From contig NZ_QBJD02000003.1 of the NCBI RefSeq assembly GCF_003057745.1, positions 62,001-126,000 on the forward strand: a stretch of DNA of 64,000 nt, in the 5' to 3' direction. The position numbers and the translations under genes were made by a program. Below, one piece after another: positions 54,890-63,437 of the stretch (positions are counted from its first letter, which is position 1; the number at the start of each line of letters is the position of its first letter). The notes below the pieces were generated by a model that saw nothing but the letters and a program-made list of their open reading frames with translations, had not been told where the DNA came from and made no database searches. This DNA is from Enterobacter sp. RIT418. Lineage in GTDB: Bacteria; Pseudomonadota; Gammaproteobacteria; Enterobacterales; Enterobacteriaceae.

Positions 54890-55768
54890 ATGGCTATGTC
54901 CCGCGCTTACGACACTTTTGAAACACTTCGCCAGCAGAACGCGGTGCTCCGGGAAACGGTCGCGCTGAACTCCGGCATTCAGCTGGCGGCGTGGTACAAC
55001 AAGCACGATACCATTACCGTCAAAAGCGACCACCACACCCTCAGCCTGTACGTTGCGGACGGTTACGAGAGCTATCAAAAAACGCCTGGCGGATGGAAGA
55101 ACGGCGGCGGGCCGGATCGTTTCTGCCTGATGCCAAAGGACAGCGAATCGACGTGGGATATCCGCGACGATCTGTCGTTCGTTCATCTTTACTGCACCGA
55201 TGAACACCTGCGGGACGTCGGGGAGAAGATCTGGGACAAGCGCCCGCTGAGCCTGTCGCTGGATGAAAAAATCTTCGGCAGCGACCCGAAAATCACCGCG
55301 CTGTACCGTCAGTTTTTGCTCGGCTGCGACTGGCAGCAAAAGGCCAACCAGCTCACCCTGAGCACGGCGTCCACGCTGCTGCTCACGCACCTGCTGCAAA
55401 ACTACGCGAACGTGCAGTGGAAGCTGCCGGTCGTGACCGGCGGGCTCTCGCCGTACGTGCTGCGAAACGTGCTGGCATTTATTGAAGAAAACCTCTCGCA
55501 GCCGCTAACGCTTGCGGAACTGGCCGACCAGGCTGCGCTGAGCGAGTACCATTTCGCGAGGATGTTCCGCCAGTCAACGGGGCAAGCGCCGCACCAGTAC
55601 GTAATGCAGCGCCGGATGGAGAAAGCGAAAGCGCTGGTCCAGTTTAGCGCGATGCCGCTGACGGACATTGCGCTGGCCTGCGGTTTTAACTCTGCCAGCC
55701 ACTTCAGCAACCGCTTTCGCAGCGCGGTGGGGATAACGCCTTCACAGCTACGCGCGGCCAAGGCGTGA
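54890..55768 (+). CDS. AraC-family transcriptional regulator
   Basis: A 292-residue activator. The N-terminal 180 residues are a sensor domain of a type I cannot name; the C-terminus has the two AraC helix-turn-helix units: LAELADQAALSEYHFARMFR and DIALACGFNSASHFSNRFR, with VGITPSQLR at the end. It is divergent from the DMT transporter gene and overlaps the tail of ydcO by 21 bases. ATG 54890 or the ATG two codons on could be the start. Confidence 0.87.
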   Translation: MAMSRAYDTFETLRQQNAVLRETVALNSGIQLAAWYNKHDTITVKSDHHTLSLYVADGYESYQKTPGGWKNGGGPDRFCLMPKDSESTWDIRDDLSFVHLYCTDEHLRDVGEKIWDKRPLSLSLDEKIFGSDPKITALYRQFLLGCDWQQKANQLTLSTASTLLLTHLLQNYANVQWKLPVVTGGLSPYVLRNVLAFIEENLSQPLTLAELADQAALSEYHFARMFRQSTGQAPHQYVMQRRMEKAKALVQFSAMPLTDIALACGFNSASHFSNRFRSAVGITPSQLRAAKA

Positions 55769-56914
55769 CAACACGCTATAGCAGACCCCGCCGATAACCA
55801 GCCCCCAGAAGGCCGAGCCCACCCCGAGCAGCGTAACGCCGCTGGCGGTCACCAGGAAGGTGACGACGGCCGCGTCGCGCTCGCCAACATTATTCATCGC
55901 CTGCGCCAAACTCCCGCTGATAGTTCCAAGCAGCGCCAGCCCCGCCAGCGTCTGGAGCCAGCTGAGCGGCAGGGCGGACATCAGCCCCGCGATCGAGCCG
56001 CCAAAGATGCCGGCCAGCAGATAGAACACGCCCACCGCCATTGCGGCCAGCCAGCGCCGGCTGGCATCTGGATGGGCATCCGGGCTCTGGCAAATGGCGG
56101 CGGTTATCGCCGCGATGCAGATGGAATAGACGCCAAACGGGGAGAGCAGCAGCGCCAGCGCGCCGGTAAACACGATCAGCGGCGAAACCGGCAGCGTGTA
56201 GCCGGACGCCTTCATGGTCGCAAAGCCGGGCGCATTTTGTGACGCCATCGTTACGAGGAAAAAGGGCAGGCCGACGCTGACCAGGCTGGTAAACGTAAAC
56301 GCCGGGGCAATAAATCCCGGCGTGACGACGGAGAGGGTGAGATTATCTGTGACAACGTCACCTCCAGCCCACGCGACGAAACCGCCCACCAGCAGCGACG
56401 CGACGATGGCGTAGCGGGGGGCGAGCGCTTTGGCGAGTAGCCATGCCGCCAGCATGCTGCCGCAAAGCAGAAGATGCCCGTCAAGATGGCGAAAGGCCTG
56501 AAGGCCGAACTGCAACAGCACCCCGGCCAGCATCGCGGCGGCGAGGGAGTGGGGGATAAGCTTCATCAGGCGGGCAAAAAGCCCGGTCACCCCGCAGAGC
56601 AAAATCAGCGCGTTGGCAAAAATAAAGATGCCAATGGTTTCCGCAAGCGTGATGCCGTGCAGGCTGGTGGCGAGCAGGGCCGCGCCCGGCGTCGACCACG
56701 CGGTCAGCACCGGCGCTTTATACCACCAGGACAGGGCCAGCGTGCTGACGCCCATTCCCAGCCCCAGCGCCGTCATCCAGCCCGCAATCTGCTGCGCGCT
56801 GGCCCCGGCTGCCGACGCGGCCTGCCAGATAATGGCCGCCGAGCTGGCGTAGCCCACCAGGACGGCGACGAATCCGGCAAGGATCGTGGGAAATAGCGTT
56901 GATGAACTGCGCAT
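55748..56914 (-). CDS. ydcO: BenE-family transporter YdcO
   Basis: A 388-residue inner-membrane protein with about 11-12 helices that matches E. coli YdcO and the benzoate:H+ symporter BenE: GYASSAAIIWQAASAAGASA, WSTPGAALLATSLHGITLAE, GDVVTDNLTLSVVTPGFIAP. The substrate in enterobacteria is not established. The start ATG 56914 is chosen by family length. It is divergent from sutR (ydcN), as in K-12, with a pair of repeat operators between them. Confidence 0.93.
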   Translation of the reverse strand: MRSSSTLFPTILAGFVAVLVGYASSAAIIWQAASAAGASAQQIAGWMTALGLGMGVSTLALSWWYKAPVLTAWSTPGAALLATSLHGITLAETIGIFIFANALILLCGVTGLFARLMKLIPHSLAAAMLAGVLLQFGLQAFRHLDGHLLLCGSMLAAWLLAKALAPRYAIVASLLVGGFVAWAGGDVVTDNLTLSVVTPGFIAPAFTFTSLVSVGLPFFLVTMASQNAPGFATMKASGYTLPVSPLIVFTGALALLLSPFGVYSICIAAITAAICQSPDAHPDASRRWLAAMAVGVFYLLAGIFGGSIAGLMSALPLSWLQTLAGLALLGTISGSLAQAMNNVGERDAAVVTFLVTASGVTLLGVGSAFWGLVIGGVCYSVLSRLGRA

Positions 56915-56925
56915 AAAAGCTCCAG

Positions 56926-56972
56926 TGTGCGTTATAACGTCCGGCATAAGGTAACACTGTGCGTTATAGCGT
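56926..56972. promoter_or_regulatory. Paired direct repeats between ydcO and sutR
   Basis: TGTGCGTTATARCGT occurs twice, at 56926-56940 (A variant) and 56958-56972 (G variant), 32 bases apart, close to three helical turns. Each contains a CGTTATAACG-type palindrome. The position between divergent ydcO and the XRE-type regulator gene makes SutR the likely binding protein. Confidence 0.65.
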
Positions 56973-57007
56973 ACAAGTGGTATGCTTTCCGCTCACGGGA
57001 GGGCCTT

Positions 57008-57535
57008 ATGGACATGACGCAACATCTTGCATATACGTTAAAAACGCAGCGCCAGGCGCGCGGCTGGAGCTTATCGAAGCTGTCGGAAGAGACGGGCGTG
57101 TCGAAAGCGATGCTCGGGCAGATTGAACGCAACGAGTCCAGCCCGACGGTCGCGACGCTGTGGAAAATCGCCACCGGGCTCAACGTCCCGTTTTCGACGT
57201 TTATCGCGCCTGCGGCCGATCCGCAGGCGGTGTTCGACCCGCAGCAGCAGGCGATGGTCGTCAGACCGTTATTTCCCTGGGATGAGGCGCTGAAGTTCGA
57301 TCACTTCTCGATTACCCTTGCGCCCGGCGCGCTGAGTGAGTCTACCCCGCATGAAGCGGGCGTCATTGAGCACGTGGTGGTGATTAGCGGCGAGCTGGAG
57401 ATGAACATTGAAGGCGAATGGCGCACCCTGGCGGCGGATTCCGGCGTGCGTTTCGCCGGGGACAAACCTCACGCCTACCGCAACAGCAGCGGGCAAACGG
57501 TCCATTTCCACTCCCTGATCCACTATCCCCGCTGA
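57008..57535 (+). CDS. sutR: XRE-cupin regulator SutR (YdcN)
   Basis: A 175-residue regulator: an N-terminal helix-turn-helix of the XRE type (QARGWSLSKLSEETGVSKAM, IERNESSPTVATLWKIA) and a C-terminal cupin domain (HVVVISGELEMNIEGEWRTL, FAGDKPHAYRN) that should bind a small ligand. It matches E. coli YdcN, renamed SutR for its role in sulfur-source use. ATG 57008 has GGGAGG just upstream. Probably binds the repeats in front of its own gene and ydcO. Confidence 0.92.
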   Translation: MDMTQHLAYTLKTQRQARGWSLSKLSEETGVSKAMLGQIERNESSPTVATLWKIATGLNVPFSTFIAPAADPQAVFDPQQQAMVVRPLFPWDEALKFDHFSITLAPGALSESTPHEAGVIEHVVVISGELEMNIEGEWRTLAADSGVRFAGDKPHAYRNSSGQTVHFHSLIHYPR

Positions 57536-57615
57536 GGGCTCGCAAAACTGTTTCGCTGACGCAGAGTTCTGACTACAATAGCCGCCATTTTGACCATAAC
57601 GGATAACGACGACGT

Positions 57616-59580
57616 ATGCGCCTGCACTCCCATCATCTTGAACTTTTAAGCCCGGCCCGCGATGCCGACATTGCCCGTGAAGCGATCCTTCACGGCGCCG
57701 ATGCGGTCTACATCGGCGGCCCTGGCTTTGGCGCCCGCCATAACGCCAGCAATAGCCTGAGCGACATTGCCGCGCTGGTGCCGTTCGCCCACCGCTATGG
57801 CGCGAAGGTGTTCGTGACGCTGAACACCATACTTCATGATGATGAGCTTGAGCCGGCGCAGCGCCTGATTACCGATCTCTACCAGACCGGCGTTGATGCC
57901 CTGATCGTTCAGGACATGGGCGTGCTGGAGCTGGATATTCCGCCTATTGAGCTGCACGCCAGCACCCAGTGCGATATTCGCACCGTCGAAAAAGCGAAGT
58001 TTCTCTCCGACGTGGGCTTTTCCCAGATTGTTCTGGCGCGCGAGCTGAACCTGAACCAGATCCGCGATATCCACCAGGCGACCGACGCGACCATCGAGTT
58101 CTTTATTCACGGCGCGCTGTGCGTGGCGTATTCAGGGCAGTGCAATATTTCACACGCTCAGACCGGGCGCAGCGCCAACCGCGGCGACTGCTCGCAGGCG
58201 TGCCGTTTGCCGTACACCCTGAAAGACGATCAGGGCCGGGTGGTGGCGTTTGAAAAACACCTGCTGTCGATGAAGGACAACGACCAGACCGCCAACCTGG
58301 GCGCGCTGATCGACGCGGGCGTGCGCTCCTTCAAGATTGAAGGGCGCTACAAAGACATGAGCTACGTGAAAAATATTACCGCGCACTACCGCCAGATGCT
58401 GGACGCGATCATTGACGATCGCGGCGATCTGGCGCGGTCGTCGGCGGGGCGCACCGAGCATTTCTTCATTCCGTCTACGGATAAAACCTTCCACCGCGGC
58501 AGCACGGACTATTTTGTTAACGCGCGCAAGGGCGATATCGGCGCGTTCGACTCGCCGAAATTTATCGGCCTGCCCGTCGGCGAAGTGCTGAAGGTGGCGA
58601 AGGACCATCTTGACGTTGAGGTCACCGAACCGCTGGCGAACGGCGACGGCCTCAACGTGATGATCAAGCGTGAGGTCGTGGGCTTTCGCGCCAACACGGT
58701 AGAAAAAACCGGCGAAAACCGCTACCGCATCTGGCCGAACGAAATGCCTGCCGATCTCTACAAGGCGCGGCCAAACGCGGCGCTGAACCGTAACCTCGAC
58801 CATAACTGGCAGCAGGCGCTGCTGAAAACCTCCAGCGAGCGCCGCGTTGCGGTGGATATTGAGCTTGGCGGCTGGGAAGAGCAGCTGATTCTGACCATGA
58901 CCAGCGAAGAGGGGATCAGCGTAACGCATACGCTGGACGGCATGTTTGAGGTGGCGAACAACGCGGAAAAAGCGCTGAACAACCTGAAGGACGGCGTGGC
59001 AAAGCTTGGGCAGACGATCTACTACGCGCGCAAAATTGACGTTAACCTGCCGGACGCGCTGTTCGTGCCGAACAGCCTGCTAAACCAGTTCCGCCGCGAA
59101 ACGGCGGAAATGCTGGACGCGGCGCGCCTGGCAAACTATCCGCGCGGCAGCCGTAAGGCCGAGGCGGTCCCGGCGCCCGTTTATCCGGATACCCATCTTT
59201 CGTTCCTGGCGAACGTCTACAACCATAAGGCGCGCGAATTTTATCATCGTCATGGCGTACAGCTGATTGACGCCGCCTACGAGGCCCACGAAGAGAAGGG
59301 CGACGTGCCGGTGATGATCACCAAGCACTGCCTGCGCTTTGCGTTTAACCTCTGTCCGAAGCAGGCGAAAGGCAATATCAAAAGCTGGAAGGCGACGCCA
59401 ATGCAGCTGGTTAACGGGGATGAGGTCCTGACGCTGAAATTTGACTGCCGCCCGTGCGAAATGCACGTTATCGGCAAGATGAAAAACCACATTTTCAAAA
59501 TGCCTCAGCCGGGCAGCGTGGTGGCGTCGGTAAGCCCGGATGAGCTAATGAAAACGCTGCCGAAGCGTAAGGGCCGTTAA
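57616..59580 (+). CDS. rlhA: 23S rRNA C2501 hydroxylation protein RlhA (YdcP, U32 family)
   Basis: A 654-residue U32-family protein matching E. coli YdcP/RlhA, which is needed for 5-hydroxylation of cytidine 2501 of 23S rRNA; the hydroxylation uses prephenate-dependent chemistry and responds to iron and oxygen. The U32 signature ATIEFFIHGALCVAYSGQCN and the SNRGDCSQACRLPY cysteine motif are present (residues about 157-205), and two further cysteines lie in CLRFAFNLCP near the C-terminus. These cysteines are candidates for an Fe-S cluster. The position after ydcN matches K-12. Confidence 0.94.
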   Translation: MRLHSHHLELLSPARDADIAREAILHGADAVYIGGPGFGARHNASNSLSDIAALVPFAHRYGAKVFVTLNTILHDDELEPAQRLITDLYQTGVDALIVQDMGVLELDIPPIELHASTQCDIRTVEKAKFLSDVGFSQIVLARELNLNQIRDIHQATDATIEFFIHGALCVAYSGQCNISHAQTGRSANRGDCSQACRLPYTLKDDQGRVVAFEKHLLSMKDNDQTANLGALIDAGVRSFKIEGRYKDMSYVKNITAHYRQMLDAIIDDRGDLARSSAGRTEHFFIPSTDKTFHRGSTDYFVNARKGDIGAFDSPKFIGLPVGEVLKVAKDHLDVEVTEPLANGDGLNVMIKREVVGFRANTVEKTGENRYRIWPNEMPADLYKARPNAALNRNLDHNWQQALLKTSSERRVAVDIELGGWEEQLILTMTSEEGISVTHTLDGMFEVANNAEKALNNLKDGVAKLGQTIYYARKIDVNLPDALFVPNSLLNQFRRETAEMLDAARLANYPRGSRKAEAVPAPVYPDTHLSFLANVYNHKAREFYHRHGVQLIDAAYEAHEEKGDVPVMITKHCLRFAFNLCPKQAKGNIKSWKATPMQLVNGDEVLTLKFDCRPCEMHVIGKMKNHIFKMPQPGSVVASVSPDELMKTLPKRKGR

Positions 59581-59811
59581 CTAACGCTGGTGGCTCTCTG
59601 GTTTGCGCGACTTTTGCCAGGCATGGTGTTCGCGCAAACCTTCAGCAGCTTCCTCCGCCACGCTGCGTAATTCGTCGCTATCGGCTTCATGACGAAGCTG
59701 ATGGTCGACGTTCTTCACCCACAAATATTCATGACCTTTGTGCCCTGCCATCAGCTGCCCAGAAAACAGCGCGCAGATCAGCATCACCATCGACAACCCT
59801 TTATTCACCAT
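59581..59811 (-). CDS. yncJ: Small secreted protein YncJ
   Basis: A 76-residue protein with signal peptide MVNKGLSMVMLICALFSGQLMA-GH and a charged mature chain (HEYLWVKNVDHQLRHEADSDELRS). It matches E. coli YncJ, a Cpx-controlled periplasmic protein of unknown role. Its stop codon directly abuts the rlhA stop; the two genes converge. Confidence 0.9.
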   Translation of the reverse strand: MVNKGLSMVMLICALFSGQLMAGHKGHEYLWVKNVDHQLRHEADSDELRSVAEEAAEGLREHHAWQKSRKPESHQR

Positions 59812-60110
59812 TTTTCCGCCACCGAATCATCATTTCCGGCCATGATGAACATAGTTTCGTTTGGTTATTATTCGAATTTCTAAAAAATCGCAAAGTCACT
59901 GTCAGATTGTGTAGGCCGCACTATATTTCGGGCAAATGTTGCGCCATTGTTAATAATAACGGTGGTAAATATTCTTACGCCGGTTAAGGATTATTCCTAA
60001 AATTTCCAAAAAATTGACGTGCTGCCAGAATTGGTACAACTACGGACATTTGAATTAGAGATTAATCTTATATAATGAGACTTCTCTGGCTAAGGAAAGA
60101 ATCTCAAACA
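59812..60110. other. AT-rich intergenic region between yncJ and the small secreted gene
   Basis: About 300 bases with no gene. It holds the yncJ promoter (leftward) and that of the next gene (rightward). TATAAT-like sequence occurs at about 60069-60074 before the small gene. I see no clear CpxR box pair. Confidence 0.4.
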
Positions 60111-60473
60111 ATGAAGAAAATAATGTCTCTGGTGCTTATTGTCGCTGCCGTCGGGGCAGTCGCCGCGGTGAAGCATAGCTGGAATGATGAGCCAGACTAT
60201 ATCCAGTCCGCAGAAATGCGGGTGGGCTCCTATTTGACCAGTGACTACGGAAGGGTGACCTGTAATAGCGCGAGGGTAAATGCCCAGCGCTGGGAGTTAG
60301 GCTGCGTGAACAAGGCCAAAGGAAAAAATTTCCAGTTTGCGGTCTATTCTGCCGACGAAGCCCCGTACGGCGTTTCACGTCCGTTTTACCTTGAAGCGCT
60401 CAATGCCGACGCGAAAGAGAGCGCCAGCTACGGCCTGATGCGCTACCTCCAGATTAACACCAAAGAAGGGTAA
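60111..60473 (+). CDS. Small exported or membrane-tethered protein, 120 aa
   Basis: I do not recognise this protein. MKKIMSLVLIVAAVGAVAAVK is a signal peptide or N-terminal anchor; no clear cleavage site is seen. The remaining 95 residues are soluble with two cysteines (TCNSARV, GCVNKAK) that could form a disulfide. Start at ATG 60111 gives the best signal; upstream in-frame ATGs have no ribosome site, while AAGGAAAG lies 10-17 bases before it. It stands alone and is followed by a hairpin terminator. Confidence 0.65.
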   Translation: MKKIMSLVLIVAAVGAVAAVKHSWNDEPDYIQSAEMRVGSYLTSDYGRVTCNSARVNAQRWELGCVNKAKGKNFQFAVYSADEAPYGVSRPFYLEALNADAKESASYGLMRYLQINTKEG

Positions 60474-60589
60474 CGGGTCCGTTTAGCTTTCGTTGAATCT
60501 ATTAATGATAGTTTGTACAAGATCCGCTGCCCGGCATGGAGTGTCGGGGACGTAGAGACCAAAATACAAATCTATCCATGCAAGCATTT

Positions 60590-60615
60590 ACCGCCAGATA
60601 ATGGCGGTTTTTTTT
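60590..60615 (+). terminator. Rho-independent terminator before the ftrA end
   Basis: Seven-base stem ACCGCCA/TGGCGGT with loop GATAA, then eight T. It ends the transcript of the small secreted gene, or of a short RNA from the 117 bases in between. Confidence 0.9.
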
Positions 60616-60621
60616 GTCTTG

Positions 60622-61620
60622 CTATAGGGATATTGCCGCGAACCGCTTGCGATATTGTACGGGCGACAGGGAAAACTGCTGGCGGAAATGGTGGCGCAGC
60701 GTGGCGGCCTGGCCAAAACCCGTTTTTTCGGCGATATGGTCAATACTCATCCGACTATTTTCCAGATAATCTTTTGCCCGCATAAGCCTTTCGTTCAGCA
60801 ACCACCGCGCGGGCGTTGTGCCGGTCGCATCCTGGAAGCGTCGGAGAAAGGTTCGCTGGCTCATACCGACCCGTCGCGCCAGCGAATCGACGGAGTGCGG
60901 CTCCGCCAGCTGCTGGTGGAGATAATCAAAAAGCTGGCCCAGACGCTGGCTCTCGCGCAGCTGCGCTACCGGACGGCTAACCCGCTGCGTTTGCGAACCG
61001 TCCCGGTGCGGCTGAATGACCAGACGGTGCGCGACCCGGTTGGCCGCCTCCATGCCGTAGTCCCGGCGCACAACGTGTAAACACAAATCGATGCCCGCCG
61101 CGCTGCCTGCCGACGTCATAATATCGCCCTCATCCTGATACAACACATCTTCCACGACCCGAATCGCCGGAAACCGCGCCTTCAGCGTCTCAATGTAGCG
61201 CCAGTGCGTGGTAGCCTGGCGATTGTCGAGCAGGCCGGAGGCGGCGAGGACAAACACCCCGGAGCAGATAGACATCAGCTGGCAGCCGCGCGCGTGCGCC
61301 TTGCGTAACGCCTCGCACAGACGTTCTGGCACCGGCGCATCGGGCCCGCGCCAGCCGGGAATAATTACCCGGTCCGCGCTCTCCAGCAGGGACAGATCGC
61401 CGTCCGTCAGGATGCGCACGCCGCCCGTCGCCCGCAGTTCGCCCTCGTCGATGCTCGCCACCGCAAAGCGGTACCAGCTTTCCCCCATCTCTGGCCGCGG
61501 CAGGCCAAAGATCTCCACCGCCACGCCAAACTCAAACGTGCACAGGCCGTCATAGGCCAGCACGACGACCGTTGGGGAAGGGGCGCGAAAGGTTGTCATC
61601 TTTTTGCTGTTTTCTGGCAT
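60622..61620 (-). CDS. ftrA: GlxA/FtrA-type AraC regulator with DJ-1-like domain
   Basis: A 332-residue regulator. The N-terminal 200 residues form a DJ-1/PfpI-like domain (VVVLAYDGLCTFEFGVAVE, SICSGVFVLAASGLL with the elbow Cys, TTHWRYIETLKARFP), the C-terminus an AraC-type helix-turn-helix pair (LARRVGMSQRTFLRRF and HIAEKTGFGQAATLRHHF). The name FtrA is used for this group. The start could be ATG 61620 or one seven codons on. It is divergent from a rhodanese gene, its likely target. Confidence 0.8.
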   Translation of the reverse strand: MPENSKKMTTFRAPSPTVVVLAYDGLCTFEFGVAVEIFGLPRPEMGESWYRFAVASIDEGELRATGGVRILTDGDLSLLESADRVIIPGWRGPDAPVPERLCEALRKAHARGCQLMSICSGVFVLAASGLLDNRQATTHWRYIETLKARFPAIRVVEDVLYQDEGDIMTSAGSAAGIDLCLHVVRRDYGMEAANRVAHRLVIQPHRDGSQTQRVSRPVAQLRESQRLGQLFDYLHQQLAEPHSVDSLARRVGMSQRTFLRRFQDATGTTPARWLLNERLMRAKDYLENSRMSIDHIAEKTGFGQAATLRHHFRQQFSLSPVQYRKRFAAISL

Positions 61621-61694
61621 AGGCGGACGCATTCACTCGCTGAATTTCAGAATAAAGTAGTGTTAACACAAACACCCCATCAGGAGGAAGCATC

Positions 61695-62090
61695 ATGAGC
61701 TATGTGACTGAATTTCAAGCCGCAGAGCCGCAGGAGGCGGCAGCACATTTTCTGCGTCGCTTGAGCGTGGAAACGGACTGCGCCGACGTGCATTACGCGC
61801 TGGCACACGGTGAGCAGGACTTTGTGCTGCTGCACGTTGTCGGCCAGCCAGAACACTTTGCGCGCCGCCATATTCCCGGGGCGATTCATTTACCCTGGCG
61901 CGAGATGACCGAAGAGCGAATGGCGCGCTGGCCTGCGGATACGCTCTTTGTCGTTTACTGCGCGGGGCCGCACTGCAACGGCGCGGATCGGGCGGCGCTC
62001 AGGCTGGCTCGCATGGGGCTGCCGGTTAAAATTATGCTCGGCGGGCTAACGGGCTGGGGAGACGAGCAGTTTGCGTTTGCCAGCCAATAG
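61695..62090 (+). CDS. Rhodanese-domain protein
   Basis: A 131-residue single-domain rhodanese. The fold motifs FVLLHVVGQPEHFARRHIPG and HLPWREM and the active-site loop VVYCAGPHCNGADRAALRLA are present, with Cys in YCAGPHC. Such proteins transfer sulfane sulfur or act as sulfur relays. AGGAGG (61682-61687) lies just before ATG 61695. It is divergent from ftrA, which encodes a regulator of the DJ-1/AraC type, so the pair may respond to reactive electrophile or sulfur stress. Not a fragment of a larger gene. Confidence 0.85.
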   Translation: MSYVTEFQAAEPQEAAAHFLRRLSVETDCADVHYALAHGEQDFVLLHVVGQPEHFARRHIPGAIHLPWREMTEERMARWPADTLFVVYCAGPHCNGADRAALRLARMGLPVKIMLGGLTGWGDEQFAFASQ

Positions 62091-62261
62091 CTCGCCACCG
62101 CCATGAAGATGAATTTTTTTCATCACAGGTGAAATTTTCTCGTTTGCCGCAACCGGGCGGGTATGACATCTTTTTAGACATATAGACATCCAGAAGTCTA
62201 AATGTTCATTATGTTAATTATCACCGGTGGCAATAGTTGCCATCGGTTACAGGAGAAAGTC

Positions 62262-63365
62262 ATGCAGCGACAACACGCCCCGTTCCGCGCCGACGTCGTC
62301 GGCAGTTTTTTACGTCCCGACGCCGTTAAGCTGGCGCGTCAGGAATTTGCCCGCGGCGAGATTAACGCCGCGCAGCTGCGCGACGTGGAAGATGAGGCGA
62401 TCCGCCACGTTGTTGAACAGCAGTGCGCCTGCGGGCTGCACGTGGTGACCGACGGTGAATTTCGTCGCGCCTGGTGGCACTTCGATTTCTTTGACGGTCT
62501 TGAGGGCGTTGAGCGTTACGATTCACAGCAGGGCATTCAGTTCAACGGCGTTCAGACCAAAGCGCACGGCGTGCGCGTGACCGGCAAGCTGGGCTTTGGT
62601 AACCATCCGATGCTGGAAGACTTCCGCTATCTGAAAAGCGTCAGCGGAGCTGCGCAGCCGAAGATGACGATTCCCAGCCCGAGCGTGCTGCACTTCCGCG
62701 GCGGCCGAAAGGATATTGACGCGACGGTTTACCCTGATTTAAGCGTGTATTTCGACGACCTGGCAACGGCCTGGCGCGATGCCATTCGGGCCTTCTATGA
62801 CGCAGGCTGCCGCTACCTTCAGCTGGACGATACCGTTTGGGCATACCTGTGTTCAGACGAGCAGCGCGCGCAGATCCGCGAACGTGGGGATGATCCTGAC
62901 GAACTGGCGCGCACCTATGCGCGGGTGCTGAACGCGGCGCTGGAAGGTAAGCCAGACGATCTGACCGTTGGCCTGCACGTGTGTCGCGGCAATTTCCGCT
63001 CGACGTGGATTTCCGAAGGCGGCTACGAGCCGGTAGCGGAAGTGCTGTTTGGCAGCGTCAACGTGGACGCCTTCTTCCTTGAGTACGATAACGATCGCAG
63101 CGGTGATTTCGCGCCGCTACGCTTTATTCGTCCGGGCAAGCAGCAGGTGGTGCTGGGGCTGATTACCACCAAGAACGGCGAGCTTGAAAACCCGGAGGGC
63201 GTGAAGGCCAGGCTGGAAGAAGCGGCGAAATTTGTGGCGAAAGAGCAGATCTGCCTCAGCCCGCAGTGTGGTTTTGCGTCCACCGAGGAGGGCAATACGC
63301 TGAGCGAAGCCCAGCAGTGGGATAAAGTACGTCTGGTCACCCAAATCGCCAGCGAAGTCTGGTAA
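62262..63365 (+). CDS. Cobalamin-independent methionine synthase C-terminal-type protein
   Basis: A 367-residue protein that matches the C-terminal catalytic half of MetE (YxjG/YxjH type), used as a stand-alone homocysteine methyltransferase with folate or another methyl donor. Zinc ligands fit His and Cys in GLHVCRGNF, Glu in FLEYDND and Cys in LSPQCGFAS. The opening VGSFLRPD is also typical. ATG 62262 has AGGAGA just upstream; the longer frame from 62202 lacks a ribosome site. It lies next to zinT but upstream of its Zur box, so Zur control of it is unproven. Confidence 0.87.
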   Translation: MQRQHAPFRADVVGSFLRPDAVKLARQEFARGEINAAQLRDVEDEAIRHVVEQQCACGLHVVTDGEFRRAWWHFDFFDGLEGVERYDSQQGIQFNGVQTKAHGVRVTGKLGFGNHPMLEDFRYLKSVSGAAQPKMTIPSPSVLHFRGGRKDIDATVYPDLSVYFDDLATAWRDAIRAFYDAGCRYLQLDDTVWAYLCSDEQRAQIRERGDDPDELARTYARVLNAALEGKPDDLTVGLHVCRGNFRSTWISEGGYEPVAEVLFGSVNVDAFFLEYDNDRSGDFAPLRFIRPGKQQVVLGLITTKNGELENPEGVKARLEEAAKFVAKEQICLSPQCGFASTEEGNTLSEAQQWDKVRLVTQIASEVW

Positions 63366-63380
63366 CCGGAGCGGTTGCAG

Positions 63381-63405
63381 ATGTTATTGTTATAATATAA
63401 CATCT
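63381..63405. promoter_or_regulatory. Zur box upstream of zinT
   Basis: GTTATAATATAAC (63389-63401) is the core of the enterobacterial Zur operator, within a longer dyad (ATGTTATTG to ATAACATCT). It lies 37 bases before the zinT start, over the likely promoter. Zinc-loaded Zur should repress zinT from here. Confidence 0.85.
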
Positions 63406-63437
63406 CCATTCTTTTCAAACGGAGTGGAGGTGTTGTA

